The notes: generated from the letters alone by a model not told the origin. Numbered from the stretch's first letter, positions 1-13,714 are shown. The stretch: 64,000 nucleotides of DNA from Neelides folsomi (GCA_034687125.1 JAQGBZ010000245.1:32439-96438), one strand, 5' to 3'. A program made the numbers and translations.

Positions 1-894
1 GGGCGAAAATTAATTTTAGATATGTTAAACTTATCCCAAAGTACTTTCCTGATAGTTGGCTTTGATAAGGTGACGATCAGTTCACACACATCATAAATTG
101 CATCTTCTTGATCTTTTTCCCAACTTCTTGAGTTCAGTTTCTCAAACGAATTCTTTTTCCAGATTGCACCAGTAAATTTGGAGGCTTGAAAATAAATTTC
201 AGAATTAAATATATTATTAGGACTAAAATATCAACTTCCTAATTTGAAGGGAAAAATGGGTCATTTAATAATAAAATCGTTAAATATTATTAAAAAGAGA
301 AAATCTTGGCAATAAGTCTAAACCTTTCAATGTTCAAAATGTTCTGAAATGTCTAGATTGTTAAATGCTTAAGTGTATATTTTAAAACATATTAATTAGT
401 TCCTACATTGTCAGTTGAAACGACATCAAAAAATATGCAAACGCTTATGGATAATATCCAAATATTCATTTCCAATGAAATATATAGTTTAAGTATAATT
501 TTCTAATTATTTAAAACTAAATACAATGTACTATGTGTTCTAATACTTTAAAGTTTTAAAATTTATTTAAAATCTTAAATGATAAACAGGAAAATGGCCC
601 ATATTAAAATACGATATATCTGGAAATATCAATATTTAGTTAAAATTATGTTATGTTAACAAACTTATAAACCCCATTGTACAAGTTATACTTTTTACTT
701 TGGAATACTTACATAACGAATTATCTTTCCTATCATAAACTTGTTTAAACAAATATAATTCGTGAGAGGAGGCTTTTTGAATTTCAAAGTTTGTTAGGTC
801 AATCAAATAAAATAAATCAGCCGAATGTCAAACATGTCAAATTCTAAGATTTCAATTCCAAATCCAACAGTTCAAGTGAAGATTTTCAAAGTCC
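1..894. other. Intergenic, AT-rich
   Basis: No coding exon, RNA gene or recognisable repeat seen. It lies downstream of the minus-strand gene that ends at 895, so the part next to 895 is presumably its 3' UTR and termination region. Confidence 0.5.
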
Positions 895-2327
895 TCATGT
901 CCATTGTCCCTGGTGGAAAACCAACTTGGTCATGTCGATGATCGGCCCAATCGGCTCGGCAGTTTCCGACTCTTTTTTCTCAATCACTTCCCGACCTGAC
1001 CGAGGTTCTTCAAAGGCCCCGCGTCGTCTCCGATTGAAAATGGACACCATCTGCTTCCGACCTTCATAATCCCAATCGTTGTACGGCATTCCTTCCACAA
1101 CACTATACAGTTAAATATTTAATCACAATTAAAATAGCAATTTAAATTTTAATCACAATTAAAATATCAATTAAAAATTTAATAAGCAAATGATTAATTT
1201 ATTAATTAATTTTTACCCAACAAAAGAAGCTTCTTTCAACATTCGCTGCTCCTTTATCTGCAACACCCGTCTCGTCTGAAATTCCTCCCTTCCCAACGGC
1301 CCGCTCATTCGGCTTTTAATTCTGAACCAATCGCCCTCCTGGTCGGATCCTCCCGTTTGAACTTCAAATTGTTGTCCTGTCGTTTGAGCAACGTCGCGCT
1401 CCACCGCCGGTGTTTCCCAGCCTTGAAGCTTCCTCCCCCATCGCTGTCCTCATCGTTGTCGAATCGGATCTTCTTGGTGTTCACCGGCATGGGAATTTGG
1501 GTAAAGTTGATCGGCGGCTGATTCAAAATTTTCGGTTCAGGCCGCGTGAAGGGGTCAGCGGTGAAGAACGGCATCTGTTGCTTGCCTTCGAACAAAGACC
1601 CGGGAGACCCGCGGAGATTCAATTTGATCACCGGCGGTTCCCTCGGCAAACGGTCCATCCGTTCTTCCAATATTTGGTCTTCGCGGAGTTTCCTGGTGGA
1701 CGTGGGGATCAAACGTCGCGAGCCGGGCGAGGAAGTTTGGTCAAGAGGAAGAAATTACGCGTGTTGCACGCCGTCCCTGATATGTTGCGTGGGAAGATCG
1801 GCAGCGGCTCCTCGTCGTTTTCTGACTCTTTCCTTGCGACAGTGGAATATTTGGACAATGAGGAAGAAACGCTCACTCCGCTGCTTCGTCTTTCAGTTCC
1901 TTCAATTTTCTGAAAATTGTCAAAATAAACAATATCGTGGAAATCATCAAAAGCACCAAAATTGTCAAAAAATCATCAAAATGTCGAAATCACTGAAAAT
2001 ATAATAATCGAAATCATAAAAATTGTCAAAATCATTGAAATCGCTGAAATTGTCAAAATCATTGAAATCATCAAAACCATTGAAATTATCGAAATCGGCA
2101 AAATCATCGAAATCTTCAAATTGTTAAAATCAAACTTTGAAGAGCTACAATTAAATTAAAGGTAAGACTAATAGTTACGATTTGAAATTAGCTGTAAGAC
2201 TAATTGCAAATTGTCAATTTAAATTGAGTTAAGATTAATTGTCATAATTAATTAGTGTGGTTGTAATAAACGTAATGTTCGAATTTACCTTTCGACTTTT
2301 CATAGTTTGAGCCTCGCTGGAAATCAT
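895..2327 (-). CDS. Unrecognised three-exon gene with two frame breaks
   Basis: Exons 2289-2327, 1213/1217-1909 and 895-1102 join with matching phases. The start reads MISSEAQTMKSRK, then KIEGTERRSSGVSV; the last exon reads VVEGMPYNDWDYEGRK and ends with a stop at 895. The middle exon is GC-rich compared with its surroundings and looks coding throughout, but the frame changes twice: between about 1712 and 1757 (after a stretch reading NDEEPLPIFPRN), and between about 1405 and 1450 (where an acidic run DEDSDGGG gives way to the frame reading VERDVAQTTGQQ). No splice site explains either change, so these are real indels (a decaying gene) or sequence errors. I do not recognise the family; the product would be hydrophilic, about 310 residues, Pro/Arg-rich, with no signal peptide or membrane segment. 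Confidence 0.5.
1918..2130. repeat. Degenerate 12-bp tandem repeat in the first intron
   Basis: About 210 bases of imperfect repeats of the type ATCATTGAAATC / ATTGTCAAAATC. It lies in the long first intron of the minus-strand gene. The plus-strand translation is an Ile/Glu/Lys run, which is a by-product of the repeat and not a protein. Confidence 0.75.
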
Positions 2328-2897
2328 CCGCCTTCTCCTTTGTTCCTACTCTTCACTCCCCTTTTTCTATTTTATGAACCTAAAATTAAAACGGGAATTT
2401 GGAAATTTCATCCAACAAAATGTGTAATCAGAATTTTCCATCTCCTTGACACATTCGTGATTAATTTCAATTTTAATTCATCTTTAATTGCCTATCTGTA
2501 TTTTAACTATTTTGCATTTTTACTTAAAACTTAAATGAAGTAAATATGAATTCAACCCTTGAATGAAATATTTGGAATTTACAATTACAAGTAATTTGAG
2601 AATGTGAGAATGCATTGCTGCAATGATGAAATTCCTATTGTGTTTCTGCATCGCTGAATGAAGATGATTGATGAGGAATGAAATGAATGTATTAACTGTC
2701 CGATTCAATTCTTATGGAGTTAAATGAAGTGAAGTGATGGGTTTGATATGGGAGAGATAAGCCAGGCATTCCAAAGGGAGTTTCAAAGTTATTAATTATC
2801 TCATTTATGACCAGGTGCTTAAGAAGTGACAAGTGAATGAGAAACGAGACGTTTTTGACAAGGAGACGAAGATGTGCAGACGCGTCTGGGATTGTAA
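2328..2897. other. Intergenic gap
   Basis: Upstream of the minus-strand gene starting at 2327 and upstream of the ABC transporter remnant. No supported feature. Confidence 0.4.
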
Positions 2898-3919
2898 ATG
2901 ATTTTGGTCATTTTGGCAATTGCACCTTTGTTGGCTGGAACTTCGGCATTTACCGGAAGAGTAATTGAAATATTGAAATAAGAAAATTAAAATTAAATTT
3001 TTCCTTGTTGTTTAATTTTTCTCGAAGTCTTTAATTTTTTGTATTTATTAAAATGCAACTTACTTTCAATAATAAAACTATATCGATTAGATGATGAGTA
3101 GATGATCTCCACACAAAGTTCGAGAGAGCAACAGAAATACGGAAAGGATGGCGGCGTCACGGAGGAAGTTTTAAGTTCAATCAAAACCGTTTCCTCATTC
3201 GGAGGGGAACGGAGGGAAATTGAAAGATACAAAAATGCATTAATGAACGGACTAAAAATTGCGATTCAAAAATACCACATGTACGCAATTGAAATTGCCC
3301 TGATTTCTAAAATTTCATTCAATGGATAATTGCTAATTATTGAATTATGCTAATTGATGTAATTGGATTATTAAGATATGATACGCTTGTTGGTGAACGC
3401 GGTGCTCAATTGTCGGGCGGCTATAAACAACGTGTTGCAATTCCCGAGCTTTGGCCAGAGATCCAAGTATTTTATTGTTGGACGAAGCGACGTCTGCATT
3501 GGATGCCAAATCGGAACCTGTAGTTCAAGATGCGCTAAATCGTGCAAGAAAGGGAAGAACTACGATTATCATATCACACAGACTCAACGATTCGCGTTGC
3601 CGACTGTATTTATGCTCTTTAAGTAATTCAATATTTAATGAATTTTATGAATAATTGTTTTTGTGACGTAATATTTATCTAATGATATAATTCTTCTTCT
3701 TAATATTTTTTACATATTAAAAATGAAAATGCTAATTGCCTAATCACATAATTATAAATCATGTTTGTGTGATATTGTTCGTAGGATGTGCTTATAGCTG
3801 AAAGCGGAACTCATAGTCTACTAATGGCAAAAGAAGGTCTTTATGCTCATTTAGTTACATCGCAAACTTCGGAAACTTTTGACGAATATTCCAACGAGAG
3901 CACTTTTGAATCAGCGTAA
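2898..3919 (+). pseudogene. ABCB (P-glycoprotein-type) transporter remnant
   Basis: Pieces of an ABCB-type ABC exporter appear in order. 2898-2978 is a membrane helix (MILVILAIAPLLAG), and the same strand is closed by a stop just before it. 3111-3240 is the intracellular loop region (TEEVLSSIKTVSSFGGERRE). About 3378-3435 carries the ABC signature as LSGGY in [19 protein letters not shown]. From 3451 follow Walker B ([15 protein letters not shown]) and the switch histidine (IIISHRL). 3785-3919 is the C-terminal exon (DVLIAESGTHSLL) ending in TAA. The Walker A region, which should lie between loop and signature, is missing altogether. There are one-base frame breaks at about 3447 and after the ISHRL motif at about 3590. 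With no ATP-binding loop the product could not work as a pump, so this is a decayed copy. LSGGQ being LSGGY is a further sign. Confidence 0.88.
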
Positions 3920-5794
3920 TTTAAACACAATTAAATAAATGAATAAGGAAAAAATAATTATTGTAATAAATTATTTGTATAAATGACCAATAAGTAAATT
4001 TTTGAATTGTAGGGACGATTCAACTTAACTCGGAAACGGAGGGTCGTAGCATAGTTGAAGTTGAAATAAAGGGCACTTCTAAGAGTCGAGCCCGACATAA
4101 TGGTCTAGGTCCCAAGAAAATTGGAGGATGTTGAAGGGTAGTTTTGGGTGTTACAAAGTTTTGGAGTTGTAATTTATATATATAAATTATGATTTTATGA
4201 TTCTGTTTGCTGAGTCACGTAATATCCTTCTTAACTATATTTTTTAATATAATATAATCCTTTAAATTTTACATTTTAATTAGCAAAAGTAAACACATAC
4301 TTGCGTCTTAATGTTAGTATTAGCTTTAAAAATTGAAATCAATTAAAATTAATGGATTCGTGATCAGTTTGATTAGTACAATAAGCCAGAATTATAGATT
4401 TTGCGAAGAAGAATATTGATTTAATTGTTTAAAAAACAAACATATTAATTAAAATAGTTATGAAACAAATTAAACACGATACGAAAGAAGAACTTTATTA
4501 TCTGGATTACAAAAAACATAAAATCGGATGCTTTAAAATGCAAAAATTCTTTTGCTGGGTTTTTCTCCTTGGCATAAATAGGACAACCAGAACAGAACAT
4601 TAAGCATACATTGGATTGATGGCTAATAGGCTTGTATTATTAAAATTATGATGGTTCTTCGGCTATAATTTTCAAAATACATTGCATCTCAGTTAGTGGT
4701 GGAGGGATAATTAAGCGATTGAGCGGGAACGGGCTTGGAAGAAGGAGAATAGATACCTAGGGCATGTAGTGGTGAAAGAAAAGTCTCCTTATGGCCTGTG
4801 CACATCTATGCTCACACTCACGAAGTATGAGGATGATGGCTTGGATGTAGAATAGATCTGAGGTGGTTTTGAGAGGGTCTCCTTTGTAGGATCCTTAAAG
4901 AATTGTAGTCATTGAAATTAAAATTGTGTCAAACATTACGACAATGCAAATGAAGAATATGTGTAGATTCATCACTATGTCTCGGCGTAGATATCTAAAT
5001 CTATAGATTGGATCTATAGATTGAAATATTTTGTAGATTAGATCGGTCTCAAATCTACGGTCGTAGATTTAGATTCAGGTTTAGTTTGGGTGGTTTTTCG
5101 TAGATCTATAGAATCTATGGACGTTTTATTTGAAAGTTCATGCTTTTAACATGCGCAATTCAATTGAAAAATGGGTGTAGATAATGGTTCAAAACGGGTA
5201 ACCAACACGAAATTTTTCGAATTCAGGCAACCAGAAATACTACGTTTATGTAACATAATCCACCATTTTGCTAAACTTTCCTTGGGTGGTCTTCCCTATC
5301 TCCTTCTTATGTAAAAATTGAATTGTGACGAATACAGAAAATCCCATAAATCCATGAATAAAGAAATCTTAGTAATAGTACATTAAACACCCCTGTGTAT
5401 ATAGTAAGCATCTGCGGGGACTACGGTTAAGTTGAAACATCAAAGACCATATCATCAGGATAGTTTACCATAGTAGACCACATTTGACTCTGTAATATCT
5501 AATTTGGAATGTAGATAAAAATAGATAAGTTAATTTCCAAAGATATCGAGAGAGGTGTTTCGGTACGCTTTAGCCTCATCAGGATTACCCTTCTACACAT
5601 CTAAAATTTTCTAAATGATGTGGCCGTAATTAAAACATAACTTACCCTGAACTATGGGCTACACATACCTTGTGTTGTAAGATATCGTATATCGAAGCAT
5701 TGTGTTATTCTTTAAGTATGTTAGAGACTGTTATAATCAGTCAGTCACTAGTGACCGGTCACTTATTGAAATTATTAAATTAATTTAAATTCAG
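3920..5794. other. Intergenic gap
   Basis: About 1.9 kb without a supported exon. Composition is less AT-biased than the flanks between 4670 and 4920, which could be a worn transposon, but no protein match or terminal repeat was seen. Confidence 0.4.
4982..5122. repeat. Cluster of GTAGATCTATAGA-like motifs
   Basis: Within about 140 bases the words CTATAGATT, GTAGATT and GTAGATCTATAGA occur repeatedly in both orientations. This is low-complexity or part of a worn repeat; no coding potential. Confidence 0.5.
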
Positions 5795-6953
<1,159 letters not shown>

Positions 6954-7621
6954 TAAATTACATTTTAGGCAATTTACATTTTTAACACACTTTAAATTCA
7001 ACATTATTTTTGTTAGCATTTAGCATTAAAACGCGTTAAATTTAGAATTAACATTATTAACATTCTCAATTATCAACAATATACCATTGTGTAAATTGTG
7101 AAATGAAAATGTAAGTATATAAAGAAATTATTCAAAATAATTATTAATTATCATTTATCAAACACATTTGAAAGTCTCAAGTTCAACCAACAAAATGATT
7201 TATTAAAATGCGAACAATATTAAATTAAAAGCTAACATATACACAATCATATAAAGTAGAAGCTCTTTTAATCTTGATCAATTTATCGTATAAAAATAAC
7301 TTCGAGTATACTTAAGTAGTGTGCTAATCATAATTGCACAACTGAGTGAACCAAATGTGATAATCACAATCTTATGCTTCAAAATACTTTAAAACCTTAA
7401 AGATAATAAAAATAGCATAAAACATCGTTACATATCGAATTACCTTGAACTTCTTTTTAATTGTTAAATAGGTAAGGTTCAAAAATTTGGTTTAAATTTA
7501 TTATCCCTATATGTAAAACACGTTTGAAATTATTTGTGAAAATATCAACAATTAAATTAGAGTTTTTAAATATATTTTGAATTAAAGAATATTACATTTT
7601 TCAGATCTATAATTTTTAAGA
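6954..7621. other. Intergenic gap
   Basis: AT-rich, between the cellulase remnant and the sugar dehydrogenase-like gene. It should hold the promoter of the latter, but no clear TATA box stands out from the AT-rich background. Confidence 0.4.
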
Positions 7622-9260
7622 ATGAAGATTCAAATTTTAGCGCTTTGCGCTTTTATTTGCTCCGCCCAAAGCGCCCTCTTCGAAACCCACCCAGCCTTCA
7701 ATGGTCAGAAATACGCCGACGTTCCTTCGCCAAGGGGTCTTTTCCTTGACAAGCCCTCGGGTGACATTTTGGTTTTGTCGAGGGGCGGATCCTCCGTCAT
7801 CGCCTTGACTGAAACTGAGAACGAGGACGGGAGCGTGTCGGTGTCCCAATCCGTGATTGTCCAAGGGACGGGGCTCGGGCTGAACCATGGAATGATCATC
7901 CACGCCATCCACGACGAGACCCAATACATTTACGCATCTAGCCAGTCGGCCGTGTATCGATGGCCATACGTCTCGGGGCAAAAGGAAACAATCACAACAC
8001 CGCCGCAAGTCGTCGTCAACGGAATTCCTCCAGGCGGCCACAGCACGCGTTCCCTCGTCTTCGACCACGACCAACAGCTTTGCGTCAGCGTGGGCTCGGC
8101 TGGAAATGTCGACAATAACTCCATTAGATCACGAATTAATTGTTTTAATTTATTCAACGAAGACGAACTTCCAATTGCATTTAATGATGGAGATGTAAGC
8201 ATACAAAAAATTAATTAATTAATGTAATTAAATACATAATTGATGTTATTAATTATAATTTAACAAATTATTGACGCAATTAATTAATTACATAATTTGA
8301 TTAATATTCCCTTTGGTACAAAGTTTTATATAATACAAAATAATACTTTTGTATGGTATATTTAGTTTATCATGATTTCATAACTATATAAGGTTTTTGC
8401 TGATGGCCTTCGAAATGAAGTTGGCCTCGCCATGGATTCTGAGTTTAAAATCTGGGGAGTCGAAAACGGCGTTGACAATTTGAACAGACCGGATTTGGGT
8501 GGAGACATCCACAATGGAAATCCCGCTGAGGAAATGAATAAGTTTGGTGGAAGACATTACGGGTATCCTTATTGCTTCACCGTCCACAGCCATCCAAGTT
8601 ACCCAGCAGGAACTCAATTTGCCCACCCACAATTTATGAATGACGGAATTCATACTGATGCCTGGTGTCAAGACCCAGAAAATGTATTATTAAATTTTTT
8701 AATTATATTACCTTCATTATTTAATTGTTTTAACTAAATAAATATCAGTATACAACAATAAATTATATAATAATGACACTAGGAATGGAATTTTAATCTA
8801 TAAATTCAAAATTATTTACCCTTAGTAGTTAATTAATCGATTAATAAACCTAATTAATAAAATTTTATTTTAGAACAACCCACCAGCACTCTCAATGCCA
8901 GCCCACCAAGCTCCACTTGGAATCCACTTTTACGATATCGACAGGCCCGGATGCGATGGGATCGACGGAGGATTTCCATGTTTCATGCGTGGAGATCCAT
9001 TCGTGTCATTCCACGGTTCCTGGAATTCTGATATCAAAGTCGGGTATCGCGTCTCTTGGTTCCCATTTAACAAGGCCACCAATGAACCCACGGGAGAAGA
9101 CATCAACATTCTCTTTGAGCCAAGCACCACCACTTGCACCAATTGCCTTCGCCCAGTCGACGTCATTTTCGACAACAAAGGGCGGATGATTGTGTCTGCG
9201 GATTCTTCAAATGAAATTTTCAGGGTTTTCTTTAACCATCAACCACCAACAATTGTTTAA
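7622..9260 (+). CDS. Secreted PQQ-dependent sugar (sorbosone/glucose) dehydrogenase-like
   Basis: Three exons, 7622-8194, 8393-8683 and 8874-9260, all phase 0, give 416 residues. The N-terminus MKIQILALCAFICSAQSA is a signal peptide, so the enzyme is probably secreted. The rest matches the six-bladed propeller fold of glucose/sorbosone dehydrogenases: the early segment SPRGLFLDKPSGDILVLSRG, the histidine motif GLGLNHGMIIHA, GLRNEVGLAMD at the start of exon 2, HYGYPYC, PAHQAPLGIHFYD, FVSFHGSWNSDIKVGYRV and the final RPVDVIFDNKGRMIVSAD. Known relatives oxidise aldoses or sorbosone with PQQ; the actual substrate here is unknown. The length is complete for the family and there are no breaks. Exons are GC-rich against AT-rich introns. 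Such enzymes are best known from bacteria and fungi, so horizontal origin is possible, but the introns show that the gene is settled in this genome. Confidence 0.88.
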
Positions 9261-10642
9261 CAAATTAATTACTAACAATGAAATGAAATTAATTCAATGC
9301 CTATATGTTATGTATATATTGCACTTGGGAAATAAAATATTATTTTCATATAAAAGTTATGTAAATTGAAATAATGTGTCAATGCAAAAAAACATGAATT
9401 ATAAATAATACCCTAATCCCTTGTAGACAGGCCGCGGCCTATAGTGTAAATTTGAGGGTTGACCTTCGGGTAATAAACAAGGGCGGCTAATACTTGTTTA
9501 AACAATATTACACGTATTTTATGTAATATAACATATAATTGACATGTGTATTTATATACATGCGGCTTATACGCGAATCTCGCGGGAATTAGGCGGCAAA
9601 TGGATAATTTTTAAAGCCGCTCGGAACACTAATTCCCGCTAGATTCAAACACGTAGTGTACAATTCCTCTCGATGTTAACCAAATTAAATTTAATGGAAT
9701 CGAAAAGAGCCGAAGAAGAGTTTTTGAAAAGATTACAAAATTCCACCATTTGGTGTTCAAATTCTAATAAAACTTTTATTTTGGTGGAGAATTTCTTCTC
9801 TATATCCAATTTCAATTTTAGTGAAATTTAAGTTTCATTAAATATTAGGTAGTTACGTATTGTATTACAATCAAAATCATTTTTACTATCAGATCATTCT
9901 TCATTGCTGCTTTTGTTGAGACAATTTCCTTCAGATTTCTCCTCTTTGCTTCCTTAAATATTAATGCTTCTTTGGTTGAAATTTTCAAAAACTTCGTGTT
10001 TTGAATTCATTTTGCTGAAAACTGGGAAATGTTTTTCGTAACAAACAGTATAGAATTTCCTAGTATCAATGATTTCAAAGATGTTTTCAATATTTCCATA
10101 AAATGCCCTGTGAAATAGGATGTCTTTTGGAATGCCCGCCGCCGTTGTCAAATTCTCAACGTCATCAAATCAAATAATTGGGCATCTGAAAAATTCCCAG
10201 ATGCATTTCATCTCTTAGTTAAATGTCAATCGCATAAGGTTTACCGTTTAGGTGAAGGAAGTTGAGATTAACAAATTAAATCGAATATACTCTATGACAT
10301 TCACAAATGAACTTGGACTTTGGACACATAAATAATTTTATGAATAAATAAGCTAGTGTCTGGAATCTGGATGAATATTTAAGATGTTTTAGATTCTTTT
10401 AAAAAATGCCTAAAATGCTCTTTTATTATTGTATATTTAATGCAAATACGAATTTTAGGATTGTGCTACAATGTCAGTAAATATAGAAGTTTATATTATG
10501 ATTAAGATTCTTTGGATTCTTTGTCATTTTATTTAGTATAAATTTTGGGAGCTGATCTTGCGATATGTTTAAACTTCTTAATAATTAAAGAAGACAATCA
10601 TCATTGAAGTAACCAAAAATTAATTAAATTATCGAAGAAGCA
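9261..10642. other. Intergenic gap
   Basis: About 1.4 kb. A minus-strand open stretch at 9954-10151 (65 codons, no ATG at its start, ending NFNQRSINI) has no recognisable motif. Nothing else supported. Confidence 0.4.
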
Positions 10643-11606
10643 ATGGAAAAAATAACTTTGATCTGTCTTTTTATATTTGTAGCTGGGGGTGATATATTTA
10701 AATATTCGTTTAAATTAATCTAATTTATTCAATAATAACCATAACTCTATTTTTTATAAATTTATCAACATGTTTTCTCTGTTTATTTAGCTAATGCGGA
10801 TGGCTTTGGATTGGGAATTCCATTTAATTGTCCATCTGAAACCCATATTATCATATTAAAAATCTTAAAATTTTTTAACTTAAATTTGCAATTCGTGCTA
10901 TTACCTTGCAACCAAGATTGTGTCCATAACCATAAAGCCAAATTTGGAAAATGCGACGCTGTGGACAATTGCATTTGTTCTTATGACAAAGATATTCAAA
11001 GTAAGGCGGAAATACCACTTTTGTACAATTCTGAAAATTGCGTTGGGACTGCATGCCAATGCGCAGATAAAGCTCAATCTGAAGGTTACAATCTCATTTG
11101 CTATGGTGACTGCACCTGCAACCATGGAGCAACTGATGGATTTTGCGACTTTAATAGTAAGTCATGTATATGTGAATACGACAAGAACGACCCCGTAAGA
11201 TTTTTTCTATTAAATATCTCAATTGTTTATATTTTAATAATTATTATTTAATTACTAGTTATTATTATTATGTTGTATAATCCACTTAAAATTTAATTTC
11301 TAGTGGACAGAAGATTCGTGCGCCATATGGCAGACACTAGAAATGAAAAATAACAATGGTTTAGAAACTTCTGGGCTGATTTTGCTTTCTCAAATTCTAA
11401 GCATACAGAATTTGATAAAAACAATTATTTTTTTTATTGCCCAATTAATAGAAAATGCATCATTAATTATTGATATTTTACGAACATTCACAAAAATGCA
11501 ACCGACACTTATGAGTTCGAGTTCTAGCTCAAACCAAGCTAATGGGAAAGGACCCGTGAACGCTCCGGTAAATGTTCCAAAAATTCCATTTTTAGCAATT
11601 TTATAA
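10643..11606 (+). CDS. Secreted cysteine-rich protein, orphan
   Basis: Exons 10643-10688, 10791-11194 and 11304-11606 join in phase to 250 residues. The start MEKITLICLFIFVAG is a signal peptide. Exon 2 is Cys-rich and holds two similar modules, NQDCVHNHKAKFGKCD...CICSYDKD and CYGDCTCNHGATDGFCD...CICEYDKND, with a CVGTACQCADKA segment between them. The end of exon 3 is Ser/Asn/Pro-rich. The Cys spacing resembles small disulphide-stabilised secreted domains (EB- or EGF-like), but I cannot assign a family. The stretch about residues 24-46, ILKILKFFNLNLQF, is hydrophobic and could be a missed intron, though no splice pair is evident. Function unknown. Confidence 0.62.
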
Positions 11607-12389
11607 TATCGGATATTTGGATTAATAATAATTATTTATAATAATTCTCATCTTTATATCCTACTCCGATTAGATAAATTTCTATAGTTTCAAATTATTC
11701 TTAATTAATTACTAATCCATTATCCAATCATCGTCATGGGAGGATTCTCTTTTAATTGATCGTTAGTTTTGTTTATTTCCGTTTATTCAATCATTTATAA
11801 TTCTTATATTCGGATAAATAATTGGGTTACCTATTAATTTATACATAGTAGATACCTATTTATTAAAAAATAATAATAATTCTTGTGAGTAATATTGTTA
11901 ATGTTTATACGTATAAACTTACCTATGGTAGATTTTTGAGGAATTAATAACAAGAAAGTAAAAGTTTTTTATATACAATTACCATTATTCCAAAACACAA
12001 TAATAATTTAATTCTGTTGTTCCGTCAACATAAATAAACATTACAATTCAGAAAGATTAATTAATAAAGATTAATTTTGAACTTAAGGTAATAATTATCT
12101 TGACTTTATGATAATTATTTGTTACTTTACTTATTTCCTTACTATGTATGCTTCATAACAAATAATGCCAATAATAAATGTGCTCACTTAAAAAGCAATT
12201 GATCAGTTCATAATTAAATGCATAAACGGTTTTTATCAGTGAAACTAATTACAATTTTTTATTGTTCCTGGGGCTAATAAACATCGGGTAAAATTTATTT
12301 TTACAATTAAACGCCTTATTAAACTTAAATTGAGGCTCTTAGGTATGCCAATTTAACCAGCTGTCAAGAAGTTTCATTGAATCTTTCTG
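11607..12389. other. Intergenic gap
   Basis: AT-rich, nothing supported. It separates the Cys-rich gene from the gypsy remnant on the other strand. Confidence 0.4.
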
Positions 12390-13505
12390 TCATTCTATTA
12401 GCTTGGGGACAATATAAGGTGGGGTCATAGCGGCTTGAATGTTATAAGACTTTAAAACTTTTTGGAACTTCGCATGAGTAAAATGCCTTCCTTGATCATG
12501 AACGATAACTTCAGGAAGGGATTGACGATAGAACACGTGAATGTAGAGCTTTAAGAGCAAAATCGTCAGTAGCATTTATAACGGGAATAGCTTCAACATA
12601 TCTCGTCACATAATTGACAACTAAAATGTGCTTATTTCCTTCAAGAGACTTGGGAATTGGACTTTGGAAATCTATTCCAATTTTCTTGAAAGGGCGAGTG
12701 GGAATTTCGAAAATTTGGAGCAAACCAGCAATAGGACCTGTACGTCTTTGGTGTTGTTGACATTCAAGACAACCAGAAACAATTTGTCTAGCAATTTTAT
12801 TAACGTATGGAAAATAAAATCGAGATTTCACATTGAAGAGCGTTCGACAAATGCCTAAATGTCCTCCAGTAGGATCTTTATGCATAATATTCACAACTTC
12901 AATCTGAAGAGACGTTGGCAAACATAATAATCAACCAGAAGGGTATAATTCGCCTTGTAAAGAACATTATTTTGTAAAAAAAATCAGCTAAATTTTTAAT
13001 TTTAAACGGCAGAGTCAAATAACTTTAAGCGAATTAATAATTTTACAAAAATGAGGATCGTTAAGTTGCTCCTCTTCTATGTCTCTTCCAATAAGAGAAC
13101 AGAAAAGAATCACTATCTTCACGAGGGGGAAGGACAGGATTTCGACTCAAACCATCTACAAACCATGTGCATTTTACCAGATTTTAACTTTACGACAAAA
13201 TTATACTGCTGTAAATACATGATCCATTTCACAATCATTTGGTTCCGTCATTTTAAGAGCATAACAAAGAGCATGGTGATCGACTACAATTTAAAATGGG
13301 CGGCCATGAATATTGGGACGGAAATTACGAACGGCAAGAAATATACCATATAATTCTCTTTCAGTAGTAGAATAACGTCCCTCAACAGGATTAAATTTTT
13401 TGGACATATAAACAATTACTCTCGGCTTTTTTATTTTAAATTTGTTCTAATGTAGCTCCTACTCCATCACCAGAACTGTCTACGTGAATGGCTGTTGGGA
13501 CTGGA
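12390..13505 (-). mobile_element. Ty3/gypsy retrotransposon remnant: RNase H and integrase
   Basis: On the minus strand, 13505-13240 encodes the junction of reverse transcriptase and RNase H (AIHVDSSGDGVGATLEQ, then RYSTTERELYGIFLAVRNF, then VDHHALCYALKM) with at least two stops. 12921-12511 encodes the integrase zinc-binding region (HLGICRT, CLECQQHQRRTG) and the beginning of the catalytic core (KKIGIDFQSPIPKS), and 12575-12390 continues it in another frame (PEVIVHDQGRHFTHAKF). The domain order RNase H then integrase is that of Ty3/gypsy elements. gag, protease and most of RT are missing and no LTRs flank it, so the piece is dead. Confidence 0.88.
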
Positions 13506-13714
13506 CTGGACTGGAACTTAAGGTGGTATTACAATTAATTGACTTATTTAAATATTCATATAATTAGTATATATCATAATGAATATGAATATGAATCTAT
13601 AAAAATTAATAATTTATTTAGTCTCAGATATTTCCATTGTTGCAAATGAAATTGTTTTATTGCTTGTGATCTAAAAGTTGATAAATAGTTTTAATGATGT
13701 CCATTAGGTATATG

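Noticed and set aside
1410-2004. Long plus-strand open frames over the minus-strand gene
   Set aside because: They lie opposite a better-supported spliced gene in a GC-rich exon; the second one runs into the 12-bp repeat. Shadows.
7637-8074. 145-codon minus-strand frame opposite the sugar dehydrogenase-like gene
   Set aside because: Antisense of a clear, family-matching exon.
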